This document shows positions 52,764-60,494 of a stretch of DNA of 64,000 bases, piece by piece (positions within the stretch are counted from its first letter, which is position 1; every line of letters starts with the position of its first letter). The DNA lies in contig NZ_JACHMD010000001.1 of the NCBI RefSeq assembly GCF_014204835.1, forward strand, positions 2,852,001-2,916,000. Reading direction: 5' to 3'. This stretch comes from Microbacterium marinum (GTDB lineage Bacteria; Actinomycetota; Actinomycetes; Actinomycetales; Microbacteriaceae). The notes beneath the pieces were generated by a model that was given only the letters and a program-made list of their open reading frames with translations, was not told the DNA's origin and ran no database searches. The position numbers and the translations under genes are program-made.

Positions 52764-52779
52764 AGCTCTCTGCCGTTCA

Positions 52780-52795
52780 GTGCTGCGCGCAGCAC
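52780..52795 (+). promoter_or_regulatory. Perfect 16-bp palindrome in the cmx leader
   Basis: GTGCTGCGCGCAGCAC is a complete palindrome 80 bp upstream of the cmx start. It could be an operator or part of the leader RNA fold. Confidence 0.5.
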
Positions 52796-52874
52796 GACAT
52801 TCGGGTGTCCTTTGGGCGCTGACCGTGGTGACGAGACGTTCTCTTGTTCGTACTCTCGCTTCGGAGCTATCTCG

Positions 52875-54056
52875 ATGCCTTTTGCTCTCTATCTTCTTGC
52901 CCTGGTGGTCTTCGCCATGGGTACTTCCGAATTCATGCTCGCCGGCCTCGTGCCGGACATCTCCGCATACTTCGCCGTTTCCGTGGGGACAGCTGGTCTC
53001 CTGACATCGGCGTTCGCGGCAGGGATGGTGATCGGCGCACCTGCGATGGCCGCGCTCACTCGTCGCCTCCCCGTGAAAGCGACACTCTTGGGTTGTGTGA
53101 TCGTGTTCGCGCTGTCCCATGTCGTCGGGGCACTCACACCGGACTTCACTGTTCTGTTCATCACGCGTGTGATCGCGGCGGTCGTCAACGCAGGCTTCTT
53201 GGCGGTCGCGCTGGGTGCGGCGACGAAACTCGTGGCACCCGACGCCAAAGGTCGGGCCGTGGCGATTCTGCTGGCGGGCACCACCGTCGCAACCGTCGCC
53301 GGCGTGCCCGCGGGTACTCTGCTTGGTACGGCACTCGGCTGGCAGTCGACGTTCTGGGCGATCGCTCTTCTCTGCGTCCCCGCTGCGATCGGCATCGCCG
53401 CGGGCTTCACCGCTCAAGCTGACGACTCGCCAAGGGAGGAGTCGTTCTCGACCTCGCTGCGGGTGGAGCTAGCCCAGCTTGCCTCCCCGCGCCTCCTTCT
53501 GACGATGCTGCTGGCTGCCCTGGTGAACGCCGGAACCTTCGCGACGCTGACCTTCCTTGCGCCGATTGTTACGGATACCGCCGGCATGAGCCAGTGGTGG
53601 GTGTCGGTAGCGCTTGTGCTCTTCGGCGTCGGCTCCTTCATCGGAGTCACCGTTGCGGGACGCCTGTCGGATGCCCGACCCGGAATCGTCATCGTGGGCG
53701 GTGGAAGCGTTCTTGTGCTCGGGTGGGTCGCGTTGGCGCTCTTCGCGACGAACCCCGTTGCCCTGCTCGGGCTCGTATTCGCTCAGGGGGTGTTGGGGTT
53801 CGCTGTCGGGAGCACGCTGATCACGCGAGTGCTCTATGCGGCGGCGAGTGCGCCCACCATGGCGGGTTCGTATGCGACCGCGGCACTCAACGTCGGTGCA
53901 GCAGCAGGTCCAGTCCTCGCCGCTGCCGCACTCGGTGTAATGCCCGGCGCGCTCGGGCCGGTGTGGGTGGCCGTCATCGTAACCGCAGCCGCATTGCTGC
54001 TCGCAATTCCCGTTCTTCGACTGGTCGCACCCGCCGAGAGAGAAGTGGTCAAGTGA
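52875..54056 (+). CDS. cmx: Cmx-type chloramphenicol MFS exporter
   Basis: This 393-residue 12-helix exporter has the typical start MPFALYLLALVVFAMGTSEFMLAG and AGVPAGTLLG in the fifth helix region. It closely follows the Cmx/CmlR group known from Corynebacterium and Streptomyces, which exports chloramphenicol. I chose the ATG at 52875 by this comparison. It is divergent from the ABC-F gene across 570 bp of leader sequences, and its stop overlaps the IS481 transposase start. Confidence 0.88.
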   Translation: MPFALYLLALVVFAMGTSEFMLAGLVPDISAYFAVSVGTAGLLTSAFAAGMVIGAPAMAALTRRLPVKATLLGCVIVFALSHVVGALTPDFTVLFITRVIAAVVNAGFLAVALGAATKLVAPDAKGRAVAILLAGTTVATVAGVPAGTLLGTALGWQSTFWAIALLCVPAAIGIAAGFTAQADDSPREESFSTSLRVELAQLASPRLLLTMLLAALVNAGTFATLTFLAPIVTDTAGMSQWWVSVALVLFGVGSFIGVTVAGRLSDARPGIVIVGGGSVLVLGWVALALFATNPVALLGLVFAQGVLGFAVGSTLITRVLYAAASAPTMAGSYATAALNVGAAAGPVLAAAALGVMPGALGPVWVAVIVTAAALLLAIPVLRLVAPAEREVVK

Positions 54057-55054
54057 CGCATGCGAACTCGCCATTGACGGTCGAGGGTCGTCGCCGACTT
54101 ATCGAACGCTGTCGGACTCGACCCCTCGCGCATGTCGCCGCCGAGATGGGCATCTCCCGAGCCACCGCATCCAAATGGGTCGGACGATACCGCCGATTCG
54201 GTGAGGTCGGCTTGCATGATCGTGCGTCTACCCCAATCCGTCAGCCAACGGCAACGCGGAACGAAGTCGTGGTGATGATCGAAGCCATGCGACGCCATCA
54301 CAAGTGGTCAGCCTCACGTATCGCGTTCGAGCTGGATCAGCGTGGCATTTCCGTCAGCCGCCGCACGGTCACGCGCCTACTCGCACACCTCGGGCTGAAT
54401 CGCCGGAAGATCATCGACCCGACCGGTGCAACGAACCGAGAACCGCAGAAGATCGTCGCTGAGCGCCCCGGACACATGATGCACATCGACGTGAAGAAGA
54501 CAGGACGCATCCCGGACGGCGGCGGCTGGCGCGTGCACGGCAAGGGCAGCATCGAAGCAAAGAAGGTCGCGCGGACGAAGAAGAGAGGTGCCAAGACTGG
54601 ATACGTGTTTCTCCACTCTGCGATCGACGGATACTCCCGACTCGCCTACACGGAAGCACTGTCCGATGAGAAAGCAGTGACCGCAGTTGCGTTCCTCGAT
54701 CGCGCGAGAGCATGGTTCGCCGCGCACGGCATCACCCACATTGAGCGCATCGTGACCGACAATGGCGCCTGCTACCGGGCCAGCGCATTCGCTGCTGCCA
54801 TGGGCGAGAGCCGACACCAGCGCATCACGCCCTACACGCCGCGACACAACGGAAAGATCGAACGCTACAACCGCATCCTCGCCGAGGAGTTCCTCTACGC
54901 ACGCACCTGGCGCTCAGAACACGAACGCGCCGCAGCACTCGATGTCTGGAACCAGCACTACAACTACCACCGACCCCACGGCGCACACGACGGACAACCA
55001 CCCGCACTGGCGACGCCGACGCACGTCAACAACGTGCTGGCCTCATACAGCTAG
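54053..55054 (+). CDS. IS481-family transposase
   Basis: This 333-residue protein has an N-terminal HTH pair (AAEMGISRATASKWVGRYRRFG) and an rve domain with HIDVKKTG (first Asp), ERIVTDNGACYR (second Asp) and NGKIERYNRILAEEF (Glu). It starts at a GTG that overlaps the cmx stop. The IS left end, which should precede the gene, is therefore not visible and may have been replaced by cmx sequence. The transposase itself looks complete. Confidence 0.9.
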   Translation: MTHANSPLTVEGRRRLIERCRTRPLAHVAAEMGISRATASKWVGRYRRFGEVGLHDRASTPIRQPTATRNEVVVMIEAMRRHHKWSASRIAFELDQRGISVSRRTVTRLLAHLGLNRRKIIDPTGATNREPQKIVAERPGHMMHIDVKKTGRIPDGGGWRVHGKGSIEAKKVARTKKRGAKTGYVFLHSAIDGYSRLAYTEALSDEKAVTAVAFLDRARAWFAAHGITHIERIVTDNGACYRASAFAAAMGESRHQRITPYTPRHNGKIERYNRILAEEFLYARTWRSEHERAAALDVWNQHYNYHRPHGAHDGQPPALATPTHVNNVLASYS

Positions 55055-55145
55055 CTGTCGCTCAAAGGCATGAGCGGATCGACGTGCTTGCGAATAGCGC
55101 AACCCTCAATATTGACTCTCCGCCGGTCAAGAAGCGAGCTGCTCG

Positions 55146-55340
55146 ATGAGGGCGGGGGCGGTCGCCGACGGTCCGCTGCTGCTCACGCCGGCGGAGGCCG
55201 CGGAGGCGCTGCGAGTCGACCTGTCCGAACTTCGGACGATGCGAGCAGCTGGCGCGGGACCCGACTTCTACGACGTCGGGCGAGGGCTCATCCGGTACGT
55301 GCGGGAGAGCGTGGTGGCAGCGATGAGTGAGTCGGATTGA
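55146..55340 (+). CDS. Small excisionase-like HTH protein
   Basis: This 64-residue protein is of the HTH_17 type: LLTPAEAAEALRVDLSELRTM, then a wing-like GPDFYDVGRGLIRYVRESVVAAM. Such proteins act as excisionases or small regulators in mobile elements. No integrase is directly beside it. The start is uncertain by a few codons. Confidence 0.65.
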   Translation: MRAGAVADGPLLLTPAEAAEALRVDLSELRTMRAAGAGPDFYDVGRGLIRYVRESVVAAMSESD

Positions 55341-55481
55341 TCGACGGCCTCTACTGCATCACTTGGACGGCGACATGGGGAGGATTACCTCATTCATCCA
55401 ACTGAGTGTCGACAGGGAACCATGAGCTCCCCTAGAGTCCCAGACGACGGCCGCCATTAGGACGGCTTCCTGGGGGGGAAC

Positions 55482-56480
55482 ATGACATCATCAAGACTTG
55501 GTGTACAACTAGGCGTCGCCGCGATCGCAGCCTCGTTCTTTCTTCTGCCAACGCCAGCCGCCGCTGAGACGTTCGCATGTGATGAGGCTGTGGAATCCGG
55601 GCAGATTTGGGCTAGCGAGCTGGATGAGGTAGCTAATTGCACCGATCTAGGCGACCTGATCATCCGAGACGATGCCTCGGGTGTCGGCGCTGTGCTTCCG
55701 GAAAGGGGGACTTCGGTCACTTACAGCGCCACATCGGCAGAGCCGGGGGTGGAAGTCCCCGAATTCACGGTCGCTCAATCTGAAGACGGAGAGATCGCCA
55801 CGCTCTCGATGACGCATGACGCCGTCGAGATCCAGGGTTCACCCTCGGTAGCCGCGGAGTTTTCGCTGGCCGAGAACCCTGTCTTCGACCCCGTGGTGAC
55901 TCCATTGGCAACCAGCCCGAAATGCGACAGCTACGCGTACTCAATCTCAAATGAACGCTGGCTCTCCACAGCAAAGTGGTGGTACAAAACTCCCAGCTTC
56001 GGCGGCCAGGCGCGAGTTGCGGGCGCGTTCACTGCCATGGCAGACGGCATCGGAGCATGCGGTCAAAACAAGCCAAACAGCGCCGCGCACGCATATCAAG
56101 GCACCACGAGCACGTCAGCCAACATCAACGATTCACTCTGCCTTGCTAACGACCTCAAGAACGTCCTCGATGGCGGCCCGCTTTCCAGCGGGACACTCGC
56201 GGGCACATGCACATGGCGCACATCCGGCCAAATCATCAACGCAGATATCAGAATCGACACTTCCAGCCGCTCTTGGTACACCGGTTCGTCAGTCACAGGA
56301 TGCTCCGGCGCCTACGACCTGCAGGGAGTGATGACCCACGAAGCCGGTCACTTTTTCGGCCTGAACCATGTAGCTCTAGCGACCCAGCAGGTCATGATGC
56401 CTGAGTCACCCACCTGCCTCACTTCACAGCGCAAGCTCGGCAACGGAGACCTGGCCGGAATGAAGGCGAGATACCCGTGA
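55482..56480 (+). CDS. Secreted matrixin-like zinc metalloprotease
   Basis: This 332-residue protein has a signal peptide ending near AAAETF and a propeptide-like acidic region up to about residue 135. A metzincin domain follows with HEAGHFFGLNH near residue 287 and the Met-turn QQVMMPES near 306. Six Cys in the mature part suggest disulfides. I chose the ATG at 55482, with a GGGGGG site. Its stop overlaps the next small gene by GTGA. Confidence 0.85.
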   Translation: MTSSRLGVQLGVAAIAASFFLLPTPAAAETFACDEAVESGQIWASELDEVANCTDLGDLIIRDDASGVGAVLPERGTSVTYSATSAEPGVEVPEFTVAQSEDGEIATLSMTHDAVEIQGSPSVAAEFSLAENPVFDPVVTPLATSPKCDSYAYSISNERWLSTAKWWYKTPSFGGQARVAGAFTAMADGIGACGQNKPNSAAHAYQGTTSTSANINDSLCLANDLKNVLDGGPLSSGTLAGTCTWRTSGQIINADIRIDTSSRSWYTGSSVTGCSGAYDLQGVMTHEAGHFFGLNHVALATQQVMMPESPTCLTSQRKLGNGDLAGMKARYP

Positions 56481-56584
56481 GTAAACGAGTGGCAATAGTG
56501 CTCGGAATCGTTGTCGTAGTCGTTGTCGCAGCACTCGTTGCGCTTTACGTGACGGGCAACCTGGGCAACCGGATAGTGCCCTGA
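56477..56584 (+). CDS. 35-residue single-helix membrane peptide
   Basis: A GTG overlaps the protease stop. The product has a basic start (MSKRV), one Val/Ile-rich helix (IVLGIVVVVVVAALVALYV) and a short outer tail. Translational coupling suggests it works with or protects against the secreted protease. It is not a recognised family. Confidence 0.55.
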   Translation: MSKRVAIVLGIVVVVVVAALVALYVTGNLGNRIVP

Positions 56585-57000
56585 ACGAACGACCAGCGAT
56601 CGTATCCCGTATAGCGTCTTCCTGTGGGCGTTGCGAGTCAACGTGTCCTGACTCCGGCGACGTGGGCCTCCGGCCAAGGTCCACCTTTCGTCACGTCGGC
56701 CCTGGGCTTCCCTCGCTGCATGTCGCGGGCGCGACGAATCCGGCGAGGCGCTCCTCTCTCCAGAACCCCAATTGTGGCTTCCGCACGGACCGACCGCGGC
56801 GAGAGCGCCGATGAAGACCTCCCATGTCTCGATCAGTCCGTCCATGGCTGGATAGAGTCCGAGGACGAATCGGCGCACCACGCCGACCACAATCCAAGCG
56901 AGAATCTAGGCCAAGTGGTGGAGGCGGCGACCCGAGCTCCCGAGGAAGACGCGACATTTGCCTCGACCGGGCTTAGCCCGGTCGGTCCACCTCTTCGCCG
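56585..57000. other. Stretch without a convincing gene
   Basis: Several overlapping frames exist on both strands, but none has a good ribosome site and consistent composition. A leftward frame around 56690-56890 (VVRRFVLGLYPAMDGLIETWEVFIGALAAV) could be a decayed membrane protein. Confidence 0.4.
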
Positions 57001-58008
57001 TCAGCGCTCTAGGGTGGCGTCGTCAGTACGACCCTGACGTGCTCCGCGACTGGGCGTCCGTCTCAGTGCCTGCACAGACGCTGTCGGCACGAGGGTTCGC
57101 TCCGCACCAACGCGAGTCATATCGACGGCCAGCGACGGCTCTGCGCGGCGCCCCTCCGCCTCGGCCTTGCGAGCCTCTTCGGTTGTCGTCCGGTAGACGC
57201 GGTAGCGGCTGACGGCGGGGGTCGCCTCAGCGAGAGCGCGGGCCGCGGCTTCGGGCTTCGACCTGCCGCCTGGGCCGTCGAACACGTCTCGCGCGTACTC
57301 GCTGGGAACCCATCGCCCGCCCAACGAATCGCCTCCGTCCAAGGCTGCTGTGTACGCGTACTCCCACCGCGCGCGGATCCGCTCTTCCGAGAGCTCATAG
57401 GGCACCTCGACGTCGATCACGCGAACGTCGTAGCCGGCCGCGTGGAGGCGCTGCCCGAGCGCGAGCGCGTCGGACTCGTTGCTGAGGACGGTGTCGATGA
57501 CGATGTTGTCGCCCGCGGCGATCGCATCAGTGCGCAAGCTCTTGGCGAGGTGGGATGACTCCTCGTGTACGAGGGATGCCAGCTCGAGCGGATAGAACCT
57601 CTCCCTCTCCGCCTCGCGTTCCCGGATGGCATCAGGTACGAGCCACTGGTCGTAGCTCCCATCCGCCTGCGCCTCACTCAGAAGCGATCGTTTGAACTCG
57701 TCCGCGTCGATCACGAGGTACTTTCCGCGGTACTCTCCGAGCACGTGCTCGAGGACGGTGCTCTTGCCGGCGCCCGGAGGCCCGGCGAGCACGATCGCGC
57801 GGCGCTGCTGCTCGACGTCGGGAGCGGCGTCGCGAGTCTCCTGGAGCAATCGCGTGTGCAGCCGCAGGCGCGAGGGAGTCGGTTCGCCGTCGATCCACCA
57901 CGCGGGGTTGTTCGTCGTTGCCGTGGGGGCGTTCGGCGCGAGTGCCTGCCCAGGCTTAGACAGCTCGCGCACCGTCTCCATGTGGCGAGTAACTGCGTCA
58001 GAAGCCAC
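57001..58008 (-). CDS. Zeta-toxin family kinase
   Basis: This 335-residue protein has P-loop GPPGAGKST near residue 78, then VIDADEFKRSLL near 97 and IVIDTVLSN near 170. This is the order seen in zeta toxins that phosphorylate UDP-N-acetylglucosamine. About 60 residues precede the domain and a Arg-rich 70-residue tail follows it. It begins three bases after the 226-residue HTH protein ends, so the two form a toxin-antitoxin-like pair. The partner is not a classical epsilon antitoxin. Confidence 0.82.
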   Translation of the reverse strand: MASDAVTRHMETVRELSKPGQALAPNAPTATTNNPAWWIDGEPTPSRLRLHTRLLQETRDAAPDVEQQRRAIVLAGPPGAGKSTVLEHVLGEYRGKYLVIDADEFKRSLLSEAQADGSYDQWLVPDAIREREAERERFYPLELASLVHEESSHLAKSLRTDAIAAGDNIVIDTVLSNESDALALGQRLHAAGYDVRVIDVEVPYELSEERIRARWEYAYTAALDGGDSLGGRWVPSEYARDVFDGPGGRSKPEAAARALAEATPAVSRYRVYRTTTEEARKAEAEGRRAEPSLAVDMTRVGAERTLVPTASVQALRRTPSRGARQGRTDDATLER

Positions 58009-58011
58009 GCG

Positions 58012-58692
58012 CTATGGCCTCCGTGCGCGGCGGGTATCGCCGGTCTTCAAGATGCGACCAGTAGTCGCATCCTTCCCGTGCACACTGGACACGTTGTTCG
58101 TCCCGCCCATGCTGGCCGTGAGGCCGTTCCTTCCGTGCACGGAAAGCTCTCCCCCGCCGTTCTTGCCGGCTACCTCCCGGCCTCGTTGGACGGCAGCGGC
58201 CTGGGTTACGTGACTCGACGCAACATCAGGCTCGATGCCGTGCCGGCGGTTGAACACCTCTTCGTAGACGTCGTCCTCGATGAGTCCGCGGCGTGCGGCG
58301 TCACTGACCTCCGACCACGTGCCGGCGGGGTCGACGATCAACGAGTCGTACCCGTCCGTCTGCCCGCCCTTCACGTAGGGGAACCGAGTGAGCTCGTCGA
58401 CGAGCTTTGCGCGGTCGATGAAGCCGGCGGCGTAGCGCTGGCAAATCTCGTAGGGAGTGGCACCGGAGAATCCGTCGAGCGGCATCGTCACCTTCGATGC
58501 GGTGCGGAGCGCGCTGAGCACGGACGGCTGCGCGATCCCGAGCCACCTGGCGATGTCGCGCTGGCTGTATCCGCACTGCTCGAGGCGTCGCAGTTCGCGT
58601 CGGTAGTCCAGCTCGTCGATTTCCTTCCGGCGGCGTGCGAGAACTGCCGCGCGCGCCTCGGCGGGAATCTCTGCGATCGTCATGGCGACCAC
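58012..58692 (-). CDS. HTH protein, likely antitoxin/regulator of the zeta toxin
   Basis: This 226-residue protein has an N-terminal HTH (EQCGYSQRDIARWLGIAQPSVLSALRTA, about residues 38-65) and a middle helical part. The C-terminus is Gly/Arg-rich and disordered. It precedes the zeta toxin gene in the same operon, and a 14-bp palindrome overlaps the region just before its start, so self-repression is likely. Neutralisation of the toxin is inferred from context only. Confidence 0.65.
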   Translation of the reverse strand: MVAMTIAEIPAEARAAVLARRRKEIDELDYRRELRRLEQCGYSQRDIARWLGIAQPSVLSALRTASKVTMPLDGFSGATPYEICQRYAAGFIDRAKLVDELTRFPYVKGGQTDGYDSLIVDPAGTWSEVSDAARRGLIEDDVYEEVFNRRHGIEPDVASSHVTQAAAVQRGREVAGKNGGGELSVHGRNGLTASMGGTNNVSSVHGKDATTGRILKTGDTRRARRP

Positions 58693-58697
58693 CTCCT

Positions 58698-58735
58698 ATA
58701 GAACATTCTATCAGGGGGTGATAGGTAGCGCTATC
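58698..58735. promoter_or_regulatory. Two palindromes upstream of the toxin module
   Basis: ATAGAACATTCTAT (58698-58711) is a perfect inverted repeat six bases before the HTH gene start (ribosome site AGGAGG). GATAG and CTATC flank a six-base centre at 58720-58735. They fit operator sites for the HTH protein. Confidence 0.55.
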
Positions 58736-59045
58736 GGTCAAGAGCTCGTCGCACGCTGGTGGCTCCGACTCCGAGAACGCGGGCGATACTCGCCCAACTC
58801 TGCTGCTCTGCACGCATGCGCTCGGCGGTCGCGATCCGTTCGGGCGTCATGACGCTCGGGCGGCCGCCGACGCGGCCCTGGCTGCGGGCGTAGTCGAGGC
58901 CGCGTGTCGTGTTGTCTCGGATCGTGTCGACGCGGAGCTGCGCGAAGACGGCGACGATTCCGTAGAGGGCGCGGCCCATGGGCGTGGTGGTGTCGATCAT
59001 GGGCTCGGTAAGGCTGACGATGTTCACCTGGCGTGCGTCGAGGAT
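58731..59045 (-). pseudogene. Serine resolvase, C-terminal fragment
   Basis: About 104 residues match the second half of Tn3-type resolvases: LDARQVNIVSLTEPMIDTTTPMGR, the linker helix FAQLRVDTIRDNT, and the HTH QSWASIARVLGVGATSVRRAL. The catalytic Ser half is absent. The homology stops at about 59041-59045, where the next gene begins in the opposite direction. Confidence 0.82.
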
Positions 59046-59049
59046 CCAG

Positions 59050-59367
59050 GTGCTGCATATCGAGGATTGCCCGAATTGGCAGGAGGCGGGCGATCGAGTA
59101 CGGCTGGTGCTCGACTCGATCGGACGGGGCGATGTTCCGGTGGAGTTCGTGTTGATCCGCACCGAGGCTGAGGCGGTGAGCTCTGGTTTCGCGGGCTCGC
59201 CCACGATTCTTCTGGACGGTCAGGACTTGTTCCCGTCCCAGGGGAACACTGCCGACTTGGCGTGCAGGGTCTATCTGACCGAGCGCGGCTTTGCGGGTGC
59301 GCCGACGGTGGGACAGCTTGAGCGCACGCTGCAGGAGCGCGAAGCGCTCAGCGGAGATCGGTCTTGA
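59050..59367 (+). CDS. DF-family thioredoxin-like protein, probably 5'-truncated
   Basis: This protein of about 105 residues has LHIEDCPNWQEAG at its start, the later PTILLDGQDLFP (cis-Pro loop) and LACRVYLTERGFAGAPTVGQLERTL. The pattern fits the DF (seleno)protein family, often seen in mercury operons. One Cys stands where others have CxxU or CxxC. Homology runs right up to the resolvase fragment, so the native start is lost and the GTG at 59050 is the nearest option. The last residues run into IS sequence. Confidence 0.65.
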   Translation: MLHIEDCPNWQEAGDRVRLVLDSIGRGDVPVEFVLIRTEAEAVSSGFAGSPTILLDGQDLFPSQGNTADLACRVYLTERGFAGAPTVGQLERTLQEREALSGDRS

Positions 59368-60233
59368 TCCAGATCAGCGCCGCGGCGAGGCTGACGGCGG
59401 CTCGGTAGTTGCGGGCGAGTTTCTCCGAGCGCATCGCGATGCCGCGCCACTGCTTGAGACGGTTGAAGCGGCGTTCTACGACGTTGCGTCCCTTGTAGCG
59501 TTCCTTCTGCTTGTCGCCGAAAGCGATCGGCCGGCCCGGCTTCTTGCGGCGGTGCGCGATCTGGTCGTCCCGCTCGGGGATGGTCGCCGCGATCCTCCGG
59601 TCGCGGAGCCAGGCGCGGTTCGCCCTTGAGGGGTACCCCTTGTCGGCGAGCACCCGGTCGGGGCGGGTGCGGGGGCGGCCCTTCCCGTCGCGGGGAACGC
59701 GGATGTTCTCCAGCACCGCGCTCATCATCGTGGTGTCGTTGATGTTCCCGGCGGTGATCATCATGCTCAGCGGCCGGCCGCGGCCGTCGCAGACCAGGTG
59801 CAGCTTGGTCGTCAGCCCGCCGCGGGAGCGTCCGATCCCGTGATCAGGCGGCTCGGACCACGGATTCTTGTGATTCGGCACAGCCCCCTGTGTCCCGGGC
59901 GAGGGTCGCGCCGTGCTGATGCACGCGCGCGATCGTGGAGTCGATCGAGACGACCCAGTCGATTTCCCCAGCGGCGTCGGCCTGCTTCTGCACCTCGGTG
60001 AGCAGCTTCTGCCAGGTGCCGTCCCCGGCCCACCGGTTGAACCGCTTGTAGATCGAGTTCCACTTCCCGAACCGTTCCGGAACGTCACGCCACGGCGCAC
60101 CGGTCCGGTACTTCCACGCCATCCCCTCGATAGCGAGCCGGTGATCCGTCCACGGCCGCGACCGACCGGTCACCGTCGGCATCAACGGCTCCATCACGGC
60201 CCACACCTCGTCAGAGATCTCCTGTCGCGTCAC
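59348..60233 (-). CDS. IS5-family transposase in two frames
   Basis: The first part (59844-60233, 129 codons) has the DUF4096 N-terminal domain and VSIDSTIARVHQHG with the first catalytic Asp. The second part (to 59348) continues in the +1 frame with SRGGLTTKLHLVCDGRG, VLADKGYPS and NVVERRFNRLKQWRG. The switch is near 59880 at a GGGGG run. This may be a programmed frameshift or an inactivating indel. Confidence 0.85.
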
Positions 60234-60285
60234 CGTTCAAGACTCACCCACCGAGGAGCGGAACCTCTTGATCAACACGCCCTAG
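59348..60285 (-). mobile_element. IS5-family (IS427-like) element, left end missing
   Basis: The right inverted repeat with CTAG flank is at 60266-60285. The transposase runs leftward from 60233 and its stop at 59348 overlaps the 3' end of the DF-family gene. No left terminal repeat follows here. An isolated left-type end with the same CTAG flank lies at 45562. Confidence 0.75.
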
Positions 60286-60296
60286 GTGGTTCGTGG

Positions 60297-60494
60297 ATGC
60301 CCATGACTGCAGGAATCGCCGCCGCGGGCTTCTTGCTGTGGGTGTTGCGGAGGCGCAGCACCGGCAGCACGAAGACGACCGGTGACTGCTGCACGCCTGA
60401 CATCAACCAAGGCCCCTCTTCACGCGCGGATGCCTCCTTGGCACCTATGGCACCTGTGGCACCGGCTACCTCCGCCGGGGGGTCAGGTACGTGA
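60297..60494 (+). CDS. Small membrane protein with Cys-Cys tail
   Basis: This product of about 65 residues has one short helix (AGIAAAGFLLWVL), then RRRSTGSTKTTGDCCTPD and a Pro/Ala tail. The RRRST...CC layout repeats at the C-terminus of the next gene product. This could be the surviving end of a duplicated transporter, cut by the IS end 11 bp upstream. Its TGA overlaps the next GTG. Confidence 0.5.
   Translation: MPMTAGIAAAGFLLWVLRRRSTGSTKTTGDCCTPDINQGPSSRADASLAPMAPVAPATSAGGSGT

Noticed and set aside
52780..53004. A 74-codon frame across the cmx start
   Set aside because: It overlaps the first third of cmx out of frame and begins within the palindrome; treated as leader RNA rather than a gene.
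57675..57690. A GCGATCGTTT match inside the zeta toxin gene
   Set aside because: It lacks the left AAAC arm and the hairpin half, and lies within a coding region; chance match.
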